The notes under the pieces are model-generated. The model made no database searches, had not been told where the DNA came from, and saw nothing but the letters and a program-made list of their open reading frames with translations. A stretch of 64,000 bases of DNA from an uncultured Oscillospiraceae bacterium. Its GTDB lineage: Bacteria > Bacillota > Clostridia > Oscillospirales > Oscillospiraceae. The position numbers were made by a program, and so were the translations under genes. The DNA lies in NCBI GenBank assembly GCA_910588495.1, contig CAJUPU010000003.1, positions 62,001 to 126,000 on the forward strand, read 5' to 3'. This document shows positions 33,382 to 41,858 of the stretch, in pieces (position 1 is the first letter of the stretch; every line of letters begins with the position of its first letter).

Positions 33382-34313
33382 GCCTGCACACCTCCAAACG
33401 GCTTGGTCTTGGTCCAGTCACAGATGTAGGGGTTGAGGATGTTCATCAGCAGGATGGAGAAGGACACGCCCTCCGGGAAATTGCCCCACACCCGGATGAG
33501 CACGGTGATCAGGCCGCAGCCCAGACCGAAGATGAGCTTGCCGGCGGGGGTGGGGGGAGAGGTGGTGTAGTCGGTGGCCATGAAGATGGCGCCCAGGAAC
33601 AGCCCGCCCGCCATCACCTGATACAGGGGCTGCTGGCCCAGCAGGGCGGTGCACACCAGCACGGTGCCGATGAAGGCCACAGGGGTGTGCCAGGAGATCA
33701 CCCTGCGGTAGATGAGGTAAATGCCGCCAAGGAGCAAAGCCAGGCAGCTGGTCTCGCCCATGGAGCCGCCCCGGGCGCCCAGGAACATCTGGGCCAGGGT
33801 GGGCAGCTCGCCCTCGCCGCTGGCGATGATGGCCAGGGGGGTGGCGGCGGTGACGGCGTCCGCCGGGGCGTTGGAGAAGGCGGCGGGCGCCCAGGTGGTC
33901 ATGGTGCCGGCAAAGGCCACCAGCATGATGACGCGGGCGGTGATGGCGGGGTTGGCGAAGTTCTGGCCGATGCCGCCGAAGAACTGCTTGATCACGATGA
34001 TGGCCACGAAGGAGCCGAACATGGCCTGCCAGAGGGGGATCTCCACCGGCAGGTTCAGGGCCAGGATCAGGCCGGTGACGGCGGCGGACAGGTCCATGAC
34101 GGTGATGGGCTTGCGGCAGATCTTCTCAAAGGCCCACTCGCAAGCCATGGCCGTCGCCACGCACACCACCTCCACCAGCAGCGCCTGCACGCCGAAGAAC
34201 ACGATGGACGCGATGACGGCGGGGAACAGGGCGATGAGCACGTCCCGCATGATGGTCTGGGTGGTGTCTTTCGCGTAGACGTGGGGGTTGACGGAAACGA
34301 TCATGTTATCCAC
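33378..34313 (-). CDS. rnfD: Rnf complex membrane flavoprotein subunit RnfD
   Basis: RnfD is a membrane subunit with covalent FMN. The 311-residue product has about eight to nine helices and the flavin site DAVTAATPL (Thr158), plus GGIGQNFANPAITARV and FMATDYTTSP. A GTG at 34313 follows AAAGGAGG by 8 bp and directly adjoins the rnfC stop; an ATG three codons later is too far from that site. Confidence 0.95.
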   Translation of the reverse strand: MDNMIVSVNPHVYAKDTTQTIMRDVLIALFPAVIASIVFFGVQALLVEVVCVATAMACEWAFEKICRKPITVMDLSAAVTGLILALNLPVEIPLWQAMFGSFVAIIVIKQFFGGIGQNFANPAITARVIMLVAFAGTMTTWAPAAFSNAPADAVTAATPLAIIASGEGELPTLAQMFLGARGGSMGETSCLALLLGGIYLIYRRVISWHTPVAFIGTVLVCTALLGQQPLYQVMAGGLFLGAIFMATDYTTSPPTPAGKLIFGLGCGLITVLIRVWGNFPEGVSFSILLMNILNPYICDWTKTKPFGGVQA

Positions 34314-35657
34314 TTAGACCGCCTCCTTTTCTTTTTCCTTGGCGGCTTTCTTCTCGGCCGCGGCCTTCTGCTCGGCATTGTACTGGTTCAGCATGGCCTT
34401 GGCCAGCTTGTTCACCTGGACCAGGGGGCGGCGGGCGGGGCAGCTGAAGGAGCAGCAGCCGCACTCCATGCACAGATTCACCTTCAGGGCCTTGAGGGTC
34501 TCAGGCTCCTTGTTACTGTAGGCGCTCTCGATGGCGGCGGGCATGAGGTTGAAGGGGCAGTGGGCCACGCAGCGCCCGCAGCGGATGCAGGAGGAGGGCA
34601 CGGGGTCCTCGGCGTCCTTGGCGTCGAAGGCCAGCACGGCGTTGGTGTTCTTCATCACCGGCGCCTCCAGGGAGGGGACGGAGGTGCCCATCATGGGGCC
34701 GCCGTAGAGCACCTTCTTGGGCTCGCACTTGAGGCCCGCGAAGTCCAGCACGTTCTGGATGGGGGTGCCCACGGGGACGATCACGTTCTGGGGGTCCTTG
34801 ACAGCGGAGCCGTCCACGGTGACCACCTTCTCCACCAGGGGCATGCCGGTCTTGATGTACTTGGCGATGACGGCCAGGGTGGTGCAGTTGATCACGATGG
34901 CCCCCACGTCGATGGGCAGCTTGCCCTCGGGGACGATCTGGCCGGTGGTGTTGTAGATCAGCACCTTCTCGCCGCCCTGGGGGTACAGGGCCGGCAGGGA
35001 GGCCACCTCGAAGCCGGGCACGTCCTTGCCCGCCTGCTGCATGATCTTCACGCACTGGGGCTTGTTGTCCTCGATGCCGATCACGATCCGGTCGGCGGTG
35101 TAATACTTCTGGAGCAGCTGGGCCCCGTAGATCACGTCGTCGGCGCTGTCGATCATGGTGCGGGTGTCGGAGGTGATGTAGGGCTCGCACTCCGCGCCGT
35201 TGATGATGATGGCGCGGACCCGGTCGGGGTCCACGTTGAGCTTGACCGACGTGGGGAAGCCCGCGCCGCCCAGGCCCACGCAGCCGCACTGGCGCACCGC
35301 CTCCACGAAGCTGTCCTTGTCGGTGACCACCGGGGGCTTGACGCCCTCCCACACGGTCTGCTGCCCGTCGGTCTCGATCACGATGACGGTATCGAACCGG
35401 CCATTGGAGCTGACGATCTCGTCCAGCCGCTTCACCTTGCCGGACACGCCGGAGTAGATGGGCGCGGACATGAAGCCCCCCGCCTCCGCGATCAGCTGGC
35501 CCACCTTCACCTCGTCCCCCGGCTTGACCACGGGCTTGGCCGGGGCGCCGATGTTCATAGACATGGGCACCGTGATCACCGGAGGCACCGGCAGGCGCAC
35601 GGGGACCCGGTCCACCGTGTTTTTGCGATGGGGCGCATGGATACCATGCAGTTTCAC
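34314..35657 (-). CDS. rnfC: Rnf complex NADH-side subunit RnfC
   Basis: RnfC is the peripheral NADH/FMN/iron-sulfur subunit. The 447-residue product has the biotinyl-like N-terminal part (PAKPVVKPGDEVKVGQLIAEA, in part), a nucleotide-binding stretch (GCVGLGGAGFPTSVKL, INGAECEPYI), a SLBB segment, two ferredoxin motifs (CIRCGRCVAHCP, CMECGCCSFSCP) and a Lys/Ala/Glu-rich end. The start is a GTG behind AGGAGGAG. It is the first gene after the rnf promoter. Confidence 0.96.
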   Translation of the reverse strand: MKLHGIHAPHRKNTVDRVPVRLPVPPVITVPMSMNIGAPAKPVVKPGDEVKVGQLIAEAGGFMSAPIYSGVSGKVKRLDEIVSSNGRFDTVIVIETDGQQTVWEGVKPPVVTDKDSFVEAVRQCGCVGLGGAGFPTSVKLNVDPDRVRAIIINGAECEPYITSDTRTMIDSADDVIYGAQLLQKYYTADRIVIGIEDNKPQCVKIMQQAGKDVPGFEVASLPALYPQGGEKVLIYNTTGQIVPEGKLPIDVGAIVINCTTLAVIAKYIKTGMPLVEKVVTVDGSAVKDPQNVIVPVGTPIQNVLDFAGLKCEPKKVLYGGPMMGTSVPSLEAPVMKNTNAVLAFDAKDAEDPVPSSCIRCGRCVAHCPFNLMPAAIESAYSNKEPETLKALKVNLCMECGCCSFSCPARRPLVQVNKLAKAMLNQYNAEQKAAAEKKAAKEKEKEAV

Positions 35658-35774
35658 AATGTCTCCTCCTTCTGATTTGTTTCTACGATCCCCTCCCCGC
35701 CCGGCGGGGAGCCACAGACGGCGGCCCCGCCAAAGGGCGGGAATGGCTGGAGGGCCGCCAAATCATGTAGAGAC

Positions 35775-35802
35775 ATTATACCACGTTCCGGTCCAAACGC
35801 AA
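35775..35802 (-). promoter_or_regulatory. Promoter of the rnf operon
   Basis: On the minus strand: -35 TTGCGT, 16-bp spacer, -10 TATAAT (35780-35775), about 110 bp before rnfC. The leader (35658-35770) contains two GC-rich stems, including TCCCCGCC / GGCGGGGA near 35690-35705. The divergent Rrf2 gene starts 140 bp away. Confidence 0.6.
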
Positions 35803-35862
35803 GGGAAAATGTGCTGAGATCTCCACAAAATTTGCCAAAAACTTAACAAGCTCCATTCGGCC

Positions 35863-35891
35863 TTGAAATCCGACCAAGATCGTGGTAATTT
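35863..35891 (+). promoter_or_regulatory. Promoter of the Rrf2 regulator gene
   Basis: -35 TTGAAA (35863-35868), 17-bp spacer, -10 TAATTT (35886-35891), about 27 bp before the ATG. The weak -10 suggests regulation, as is common for self-repressing Rrf2 genes. Confidence 0.5.
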
Positions 35892-35918
35892 ATTATGGAG
35901 CAAATGGGGGGACCATGT

Positions 35919-36362
35919 ATGAAAATTTCCACGAAAGGGCGCTATGCCCTCCGGCTGATGGTGGACATCGCCCAGCATGTGGACAGCGGCCCGGTGTCCC
36001 TGCGGGACGCCGCCCGCCGCCAGCAGCTCAGCGACAAATACCTGGAGCAGATCGTCACCCCCCTGGCCCGGGCGGGGCTGGTGCGCTCCGTGCGGGGGGC
36101 CGGGGGCGGCTACCTGCTCACCCGGCGGCCGGAGGAGTACTCCGTGGGCGACATCCTGCGCCCTCTGGAGGGCGACCTGGCCCCGGTGGAGTGCGCCACC
36201 GACGGCGGCTACTGCGAGCACAGCTGCGACTGCGTCACGGTGGAGCTGTGGCAGGACATCCACAAGGCGGTGTCGGCGGTGGTGGACCGCACCACCCTGG
36301 CCGACCTGGTGGAGCGGCAGCGGCGCCACCAGAGCAAGGGCGAACCCACCCCTTGTCCCTAG
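35919..36362 (+). CDS. Rrf2-family (IscR-like) transcriptional regulator
   Basis: The 147-residue protein starts with the Rrf2 winged-helix pattern MKISTKGRYALRLMVDIA and the wing RGAGGGYLL near residue 59. Four cysteines follow (Cys92, 99, 103, 105), the region where IscR-type members hold an iron-sulfur cluster. GGGGGG lies 7 bp before the ATG. Divergent from rnfCDGEAB, whose products bind many iron-sulfur clusters, it is a plausible regulator of that operon as well as of itself; that link is inference. Confidence 0.88.
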   Translation: MKISTKGRYALRLMVDIAQHVDSGPVSLRDAARRQQLSDKYLEQIVTPLARAGLVRSVRGAGGGYLLTRRPEEYSVGDILRPLEGDLAPVECATDGGYCEHSCDCVTVELWQDIHKAVSAVVDRTTLADLVERQRRHQSKGEPTPCP

Positions 36363-36535
36363 GGAAGCGCGGAGCCGTCGTGAGTCGTGAGCAGCGCGGA
36401 TGGAGCGGAGCGAGGCCGAGCGATGGGGCCAACGGCCCCGGAGACCAGGCCGAGTCGGAGGGAAGCCGCGCGTTGCGAACAGGCGCGGCGTGACAACAGA
36501 AAACGGCGAATCATTATACTGAGAGGAACTACCGT

Positions 36536-37720
36536 ATGGAGATCAACGGCCAAACTGTACAAGAGACCTACTACTATAAGGATATGGGCCTGTCCGAGGC
36601 CACCATGAAGGCCCTGGACAAAAAGGGCTTCACCCAGGCCACCCCCATCCAGGGCGGGGCCATCCCCTATTTCATGGACTGGAAGGACGTGGTGGCCAAG
36701 GCCCCCACCGGCACCGGCAAGACCTTCGCCTTCGGCATCCCCATGGTGGAGCACGTGGACCCGGCGTCCAGCGACGTCCAGGCCCTGATCCTGGCCCCCA
36801 CCCGGGAGCTGGCCATCCAGATCCGGGACGAGCTGCGGGACCTGTGCGCCTTCCGGGAGGGGGTGCGCACCGTGTGCCTCTACGGCGGCCAGCCCATCGA
36901 GAAGCAGCTCACCCAGCTGAAGAACAAGCCCCAGATCGTGGTGGCCACCCCCGGGCGGCTGATGGACCACATGAAGCGGCGCACCGTCAAGCTGGACAAG
37001 GTGCAGACCGTGGTGCTGGACGAGGCGGACCGGATGCTGGACATGGGCTTTATCCAGGACGTGACCCGGATCCTGGACAAGATGCCCCACCGCCGCAACT
37101 TAGGGTTATTTTCCGCCACCATATCACGGGAAGTTATGGATATCTCCTGGGTGTACCAGCGGGACCCGGCGGAGATCACCGTCCGCCCGGTGGAGGAGAA
37201 CCGCCCGGATATCCAGCAGTACGCCATCGAGCTGATGGGCCGGGAGCAGAAGCTGGACACCATGACCGCCCTGATCCGGAACGGCGGCTACGACCGGGCC
37301 ATCGCCTTCTGCAACACGAAGAACATGACCGACCGGCTGGCAGGGCTGCTGAAGATGCGGGACATCTCCTGCGAGGCGATCCACGGCGACATCCCCCAGC
37401 GGGAGCGGGAGCGCACCCTGCAACGGTTCAAGGAGGGGAAGCTGCGGGTGCTGGTGGCCACCGACGTGGCCGCCCGGGGGCTGGACATCGACGATGTGGA
37501 CGCGGTGTTCAACTACGACGTGCCCGATGAGCAGGAGTATTATATCCACCGGATCGGCCGCACCGGCCGGGCCCGCAAGCACGGCGTGTCCTACACCCTG
37601 ATGGCGTCGGTGACCGAGTCGGTGAAAATGCGGGACATCGCCCGGAACACCAAGGCGGACATCCAGCTTTTGAAGTACGACAAGGACGGCTGCCTCATGC
37701 TGGTGGAGCAGGAGGTATGA
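36536..37720 (+). CDS. DEAD-box RNA helicase
   Basis: An ATP-dependent RNA helicase of 394 residues with all core motifs: Q motif near 33-40 (FTQATPIQ), motif I APTGTGKT (56-63), PTRELA, TPGR, DEAD in VLDEADRML, SAT, RGLDI and HRIGRTGR. It ends soon after the second RecA domain, so it is a minimal helicase without the RNA-binding tail of DbpA/CshA. Such proteins remodel ribosomal or messenger RNA. It lies 173 bp after the Rrf2 gene; that gap is GC-rich and shows no clear promoter beyond a TATACT near 36516. Confidence 0.93.
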   Translation: MEINGQTVQETYYYKDMGLSEATMKALDKKGFTQATPIQGGAIPYFMDWKDVVAKAPTGTGKTFAFGIPMVEHVDPASSDVQALILAPTRELAIQIRDELRDLCAFREGVRTVCLYGGQPIEKQLTQLKNKPQIVVATPGRLMDHMKRRTVKLDKVQTVVLDEADRMLDMGFIQDVTRILDKMPHRRNLGLFSATISREVMDISWVYQRDPAEITVRPVEENRPDIQQYAIELMGREQKLDTMTALIRNGGYDRAIAFCNTKNMTDRLAGLLKMRDISCEAIHGDIPQRERERTLQRFKEGKLRVLVATDVAARGLDIDDVDAVFNYDVPDEQEYYIHRIGRTGRARKHGVSYTLMASVTESVKMRDIARNTKADIQLLKYDKDGCLMLVEQEV

Positions 37721-37727
37721 CGCAAAC

Positions 37728-37765
37728 GACCGAGGGAACGCCGCAGGCCGCCCCTCGGTCCTTTT
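37728..37765 (+). terminator. Hairpin-plus-T terminator after the helicase gene
   Basis: GACCGAGGG (37728-37736) pairs with CCCTCGGTC (37752-37760), followed by CTTTT. It lies 8 bp after the helicase stop and just before ymdB, so ymdB may be read by leak-through or from its own start. Confidence 0.65.
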
Positions 37766-37783
37766 GCCAAAGGAGGCTTTTTC

Positions 37784-38557
37784 ATGGATATTCGCGTTTT
37801 GGCCGTGGGCGACGTGGCGGGGGAGGCGGGGGTGGACTTTTTGTGCCGCCGCCTGCCCGCCCTGCGCAGGGAGCACGACATCCACTTCACCGTGGTGTGC
37901 GGGGAGAACGCCGCCTTCCACGGCCTGCTCCCCGCCCAGGCGGACGCCATCTTCGCCGCCGGGGCGGATGTGATAACGATGGGGAATCACACCTGGGGAA
38001 AACGACAGATCGTAAAATATATGGAGGGCTGTCCCTACCTCCTCCGGCCCGCCAACTACCCCGACCAGGCCCCCGGCCGGGGCTGGGGGGTGTTCGACGG
38101 CCCCCGGGGCCTGCGCCTGCGGGTGGTGGACCTGATCGGCCGGGTGGGGATGGACCCCAACTTCGACAGCCCCTTCACCAAGATGGACCAGATCTTGAAG
38201 GAGGGCGGGGCGGATCTGACCCTGGTGGACTTCCACGCCGAGGCCACCAGCGAGAAGGGGGCCATGGCCTGGTATCTGGACGGCCGGGTCCAGGCCCTGT
38301 GGGGCACCCACACCCACGTGCCCACCGCCGACTGCCAGGTGCTCCCCCAGGGGCTGGGCTTCGTCACCGACCTGGGCATGACCGGCCCCGCCCAGTCGGT
38401 GATCGGCAGCAGGCCGGAGCAGGCCATCAACCTCTTCCTGGGCGGGATGCCCCAGCGGTTCGAGCCCGCCCCCGGCCCCTGCAAGCTCAACGCGGTGCTG
38501 TTCCAGATCGACGCCGCCGCCAAGCGGTGCGTGGGCGTGGAGCGGGTGGACCTATGA
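37784..38557 (+). CDS. ymdB: YmdB-family metallophosphoesterase (2',3'-cyclic nucleotide phosphodiesterase)
   Basis: The 257-residue protein matches the YmdB/TIGR00282 family with dinuclear-metal motifs GDVAG (8-12), GENAA (40-44), TMGNHTWGKR, DFHAEATSEK and GTHTHVPTAD. Bacillus YmdB hydrolyses cyclic nucleotides and affects the choice between motility and biofilm. An AAAGGAG site lies before the ATG. Length is normal. Confidence 0.92.
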   Translation: MDIRVLAVGDVAGEAGVDFLCRRLPALRREHDIHFTVVCGENAAFHGLLPAQADAIFAAGADVITMGNHTWGKRQIVKYMEGCPYLLRPANYPDQAPGRGWGVFDGPRGLRLRVVDLIGRVGMDPNFDSPFTKMDQILKEGGADLTLVDFHAEATSEKGAMAWYLDGRVQALWGTHTHVPTADCQVLPQGLGFVTDLGMTGPAQSVIGSRPEQAINLFLGGMPQRFEPAPGPCKLNAVLFQIDAAAKRCVGVERVDL

Positions 38558-38618
38558 AACCGCCCCATTCCGCGCGGGCCAGAGCCCGCGGCGTGCCGGT
38601 CATTGGACCTTGAACGTG

Positions 38619-38644
38619 AGGCCCTCTCCCGCCGGAGAGGGCCT
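38619..38644 (+). terminator. Hairpin after ymdB
   Basis: An 11-bp perfect stem (AGGCCCTCTCC / GGAGAGGGCCT) with a CGCC loop, 61 bp after ymdB. There is no T run, so termination strength is uncertain. Confidence 0.5.
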
Positions 38645-38731
38645 TAAATATGCCGGTTTATGGGACTCTATTTGGGGTATCCTTTCCTCAGGACAACGGG
38701 GAGGACATCCCCCATGAAAGGAGCGTCCCAT

Positions 38732-38848
38732 ATGTACGAGATGGAGTTTGTGCGGGGCCACGTGGAGGTCTACCTGGACGGCGCGTTCTGCTTTTCCGCC
38801 GACACCCGGGGCGAGGCGGAAAAAGAGATCGCGGAGCTGAGCGCGTAA
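38732..38848 (+). CDS. Small acidic protein of 38 residues, unknown function
   Basis: A short gene with an excellent AAAGGAG site 8 bp before the ATG. It encodes MYEMEFVRGHVEVYLDG then AFCFSADTRGEAEKEIAELSA, a likely beta hairpin plus helix. It lies between the hairpin after ymdB and a strong terminator starting 4 bp after its stop, which together argue that it is real. It resembles short orphan proteins of gut Firmicutes; no function is known to me. Confidence 0.65.
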   Translation: MYEMEFVRGHVEVYLDGAFCFSADTRGEAEKEIAELSA

Positions 38849-38851
38849 ACG

Positions 38852-38887
38852 AATGTCCCCTGCGGAGATCCCGCAGGGGACATTTTC
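38852..38887 (+). terminator. Bidirectional terminator between the small gene and the HtrA-type protease
   Basis: A perfect 14-bp stem (AATGTCCCCTGCGG / CCGCAGGGGACATT) with a 5-base loop and T run. It serves the small gene on the plus strand and the protease gene, ending at 38904, on the minus strand. Confidence 0.88.
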
Positions 38888-38903
38888 ACGGTCCTTTTCG
38901 CCC

Positions 38904-40337
38904 TTACCGGAAGAAATAGCTCCAGGGGAACTCGCTGAACGGGTCGTAGTAGCCGCCGTTCCCGCCGTAGGGATCGTAGTAGCCGCCGCTGGAGGTCTGC
39001 CGGGGGGCGGGGTCCCGATAGACGTTCTGGTCTCCCTGGCCGCCGGAGGTCTGGGCGCTGTTCTGCTGCTCGTCGAAGGTGAGGGTGAGGGTGATGCTCT
39101 CGCCGGAGCGGTACACCTCCACCTTCACCGTGTCCCCCGCCCGGTAGCTGTTCTTCACCGAGGTGAGCTGGCTGACGCCGGTGATCTCGGTATCATCGAT
39201 CTTGGTGATGATGTCCCCCCGGCGGATGCCCGCCGCCTCGGCGCAGGAGCCCTCCTCCACGTCGTTGACATACACCCCCACGGGCCAGCCGAAGCGCTGG
39301 GCGTAGTCGGCGGTATCGGAGGGGTTCAGGATGCCCATGTAGGGCCGCCCGGTGACGTAACCGTACTTCATGAAGTCGGTGACGATGCCCAGCACGTCGT
39401 TGATGGGGATGGCGAAGCCGATGCCCTCGATGGCCGCTTCCCGGCTGTCGCCGTTGTTGGACAGCTTGGCGGAGGTGATGCCCACCACCCGGCCGTAGCT
39501 GTCGAAGAGCGGCCCGCCGGAGTTGCCGGAGTTGATGGTGCAGTTGGTCTGGATCATGTTCATCACGGTGCCGTCGCTCATGGTGACGGACCGGCCGGTG
39601 GCGGACACGTAGCCCGAGGTGAGGGAGAAGGACAGGGTGCCCAAGGCGTTGCCGATGGTGCACACCTGCTCGCCCACCACCAGGTCGTCGGAGTCGCCCA
39701 GCACCACCGGCTTCAGGCCGGACACGCCGTCGATCTTCAGCACCGCCACGTCGTTGAGCTCCTCGCCGCCCACGAACTTGGCGTCGTAGCTCTCGCCGCT
39801 GTTCAGCGTCACCTTGATGGCGGTGGCCCCGTCGATCACGTGGTAGTTGGTGACGATGTAGCCGTCCTGGCTGATGATGAAGCCAGAGCCCGCCCCGGCG
39901 GCCTCATACTGGTAGTAGCCCTGCTGGACCATGGCCTGGACGGAGATGCACACCGAGGAGTCGGCGTAGGCCGCGTTGATCTCCGCCAGGGTCATGGGGG
40001 TGAGGCCGTCCGCCTTCTTCACCTGGACCGGGGCGGGGTCGGTGTCGTTGCGGTGGATCACGCTGCCCTCGTCCCCGGGGGCGGACAGGCTGTCCTGCCG
40101 GCCGGGATCGCTGAGGGAGCTGTAGAGGGCCGCGCCCCCCACCCCCGCGCCGCCGCCCGCCAGGGCGCAGCACAGCACCAGGGCCACCGCCTTGGCCGCG
40201 CCCCCCTTTTTCTTCTTTTTTGGGGGCTGGGGCGGGGTGGGGGAGGGCTGCCCGGGCCGCTCCCAGGGGTCGGAGGGCTGGGAAGCGTAGTTGAAGTGGT
40301 ACACGCCGTTGCTGTCGAAACCGTTCTGATCGTTCAT
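38904..40337 (-). CDS. HtrA/DegP-type membrane-anchored serine protease with PDZ domain
   Basis: The 477-residue protein has a Pro-rich, Lys-rich cytoplasmic start, one membrane anchor (about 48-72), a trypsin-like domain (about 120-300) with the triad His166 (TNYHV), Asp196 (LNDVAVLKI) and Ser273 (GNSGGPL), and a PDZ domain (about 340-435). A Gly/Tyr/Asp-rich tail contains GGYYDPYGG. It should degrade or refold damaged proteins outside the membrane. HtrA/HtrB proteins of Bacillus have the same layout; the tail is unusual. Confidence 0.93.
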   Translation of the reverse strand: MNDQNGFDSNGVYHFNYASQPSDPWERPGQPSPTPPQPPKKKKKGGAAKAVALVLCCALAGGGAGVGGAALYSSLSDPGRQDSLSAPGDEGSVIHRNDTDPAPVQVKKADGLTPMTLAEINAAYADSSVCISVQAMVQQGYYQYEAAGAGSGFIISQDGYIVTNYHVIDGATAIKVTLNSGESYDAKFVGGEELNDVAVLKIDGVSGLKPVVLGDSDDLVVGEQVCTIGNALGTLSFSLTSGYVSATGRSVTMSDGTVMNMIQTNCTINSGNSGGPLFDSYGRVVGITSAKLSNNGDSREAAIEGIGFAIPINDVLGIVTDFMKYGYVTGRPYMGILNPSDTADYAQRFGWPVGVYVNDVEEGSCAEAAGIRRGDIITKIDDTEITGVSQLTSVKNSYRAGDTVKVEVYRSGESITLTLTFDEQQNSAQTSGGQGDQNVYRDPAPRQTSSGGYYDPYGGNGGYYDPFSEFPWSYFFR

Positions 40338-40433
40338 GGAAATTCTCCTTTCCAGGTCTGCTGGGGATATCTATCTTCTGGCCGGGGGGCCGTCCGGGCC
40401 TCTCCCCTGCCGCTGAGGATAAGATACTACGCA

Positions 40434-40462
40434 ATTATGACCAGAGTATGTCATGGGGCCAA
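40434..40462 (-). promoter_or_regulatory. Possible promoter of the HtrA-type protease gene
   Basis: On the minus strand: -35 TTGGCC, 17-bp spacer, -10 CATAAT (40439-40434), about 97 bp before the start codon. Only a fair match; no CssR-like site was recognised. Confidence 0.4.
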
Positions 40463-40509
40463 AATGATTTTGAACTTACGCTGAAAATTTGCTGAAAACG
40501 GCTTCAGTT

Positions 40510-41700
40510 TCACGGCTGTTCGGCGTCCCGCCCCTGGTCCGCCCTTCTTCCGGAACGCAAAATGGCGTCGATGTCCCGGGCCGCCAGGGCCAGATCGTCC
40601 AGCACGGGGCGGAAGATGCCCAGCTTGGCCAGGTTGATGCACACCAGCAGCAGCAGCGGCCCCACCACCATGCCCAGCACGCCCCCCAGCTTCATGCCCA
40701 CGTAGATGCCCACCAGGGACAGGATGGGGGACAGCCCCGTCTGGTCGCCCAGGATCTTGGGCTCGGCAAAGCGGCGGAACAGGGCGATCACCCCCCAGAT
40801 CGACATCAGGGCCGCGGCCTCGCCGTAATTGCCCAGCACCATGTCCACCACCGCCCAGGGCACCATCATCGTGCCCGAGCCGATGATGGGGATGAAGTCC
40901 AGCACCGCCAGGCCGAAGGCCAGCAGCAGCCCATAGGGCTGGCGCATCAGCAGAAAGCCGATGGTCAAGATCATGAACACCCCGGCGGACAGGATGAGCT
41001 GGCTCTTCACATAGCCGCCGAAGGCGCTCATGAAGATGTCCTTCACCGAGCGGCAGAAGTCCCGGGCCACCATGGGCACCCGGTCGGCCAGTTCGAAGCG
41101 CAGCCGGGGGTAGTCCCCGGTGATGAAGTAGCTGCCCATCATGAACACCACCAGGGCCACGGCGAAGTTGGACACGCTGGTGACCATGGAGGGAGCCTGC
41201 CCCGCCATCTCGGTGAGCCAGCCGGAAAAGTCCAGCCCCTGGACCCAGCCCACAAAGGCGTCCACCAGGTCCTCGCTGGTGGTGAGCACCCCCTGGGGCA
41301 CCAGCCCGCCCAGCCAGCCGCTCACGCTGTTGACCACGCTGACCAGGCCGCCCAGCAGCTCGTCCAGCAGGGACTGGCGGTTGTCGAACAGGGAGCGCAC
41401 CTGGTCCACCGCGATCCAGCCCAGGCCGAAGAGGACGCCGCCGATCACGGCGAACACCAGCACCACCAGCACCATGGACACCGCCTTTCGGGAGGCGTTG
41501 GTCCTGCGCTGGAGCCAGCGCACCGCCGGGTTGAGCACCCAGGCCAGCACCAGGGCGAAGAGGAAGGGACTGAGCAGCGAGGCCAGGGGCAGCCCCACCC
41601 AGACCACCAGCGCCGCCCCGCCCAGGGCCAGCGCCCCCCGCAGGCCCAGCCGGAGCCAGAGCTGGCCCCGCTGGCGCCAGGAGAGCTGTGTGTGTTCCAT
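40510..41700 (-). CDS. AI-2E family transporter (YtvI/TqsA-like permease)
   Basis: The 396-residue protein has about eight membrane helices and the AI-2E family pattern: a long loop between helices 3 and 4, then FMMGSYFITGDYP, VLDFIPIIGSGTMMVPWA and LGDQTGLSPILSLVGIYVGMKLGG (in part). Family members export small molecules or ions, or serve in sporulation (YtvI); which applies is not clear. The ATG at 41700 follows AAGGAAGGG. It is divergent from the ABC exporter gene, with overlapping promoters. Confidence 0.88.
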   Translation of the reverse strand: MEHTQLSWRQRGQLWLRLGLRGALALGGAALVVWVGLPLASLLSPFLFALVLAWVLNPAVRWLQRRTNASRKAVSMVLVVLVFAVIGGVLFGLGWIAVDQVRSLFDNRQSLLDELLGGLVSVVNSVSGWLGGLVPQGVLTTSEDLVDAFVGWVQGLDFSGWLTEMAGQAPSMVTSVSNFAVALVVFMMGSYFITGDYPRLRFELADRVPMVARDFCRSVKDIFMSAFGGYVKSQLILSAGVFMILTIGFLLMRQPYGLLLAFGLAVLDFIPIIGSGTMMVPWAVVDMVLGNYGEAAALMSIWGVIALFRRFAEPKILGDQTGLSPILSLVGIYVGMKLGGVLGMVVGPLLLLVCINLAKLGIFRPVLDDLALAARDIDAILRSGRRADQGRDAEQP

Positions 41701-41748
41701 ACCGTTCCCTTCCTTTCCGCGCCGTACATCCTGCACAGAGCAAAGAGT

Positions 41749-41777
41749 ATTATAGGCCAACTCTTTGGTCTTGACAA
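41749..41777 (-). promoter_or_regulatory. Promoter of the AI-2E family gene
   Basis: On the minus strand: -35 TTGTCA (41777-41772), 17-bp spacer, -10 TATAAT (41754-41749). Its -35 box overlaps the -35 box of the divergent exporter promoter. Confidence 0.75.
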
Positions 41778-41799
41778 CCCCAAACCTTTGGGCTAAACT
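41771..41799 (+). promoter_or_regulatory. Promoter of the ABC exporter gene with palindrome in the spacer
   Basis: -35 TTGACA (41771-41776), 17-bp spacer, -10 TAAACT (41794-41799). The spacer holds the palindrome CCCAAACCTTTGGG (41779-41792), a possible operator. Confidence 0.72.
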
Positions 41800-41858
41800 A
41801 ATCATTTAATAAAGTTCGAGCCAAGTGTAAAGATTTTGGCAAAGGAGAGTGTCCTCAT

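Noticed and set aside
36363..36535. Possible structured RNA between the Rrf2 and helicase genes
   Set aside because: Only GC-rich short stems (for example GGGGCC-AAC-GGCCCC) without a recognisable RNA class or U-tract.
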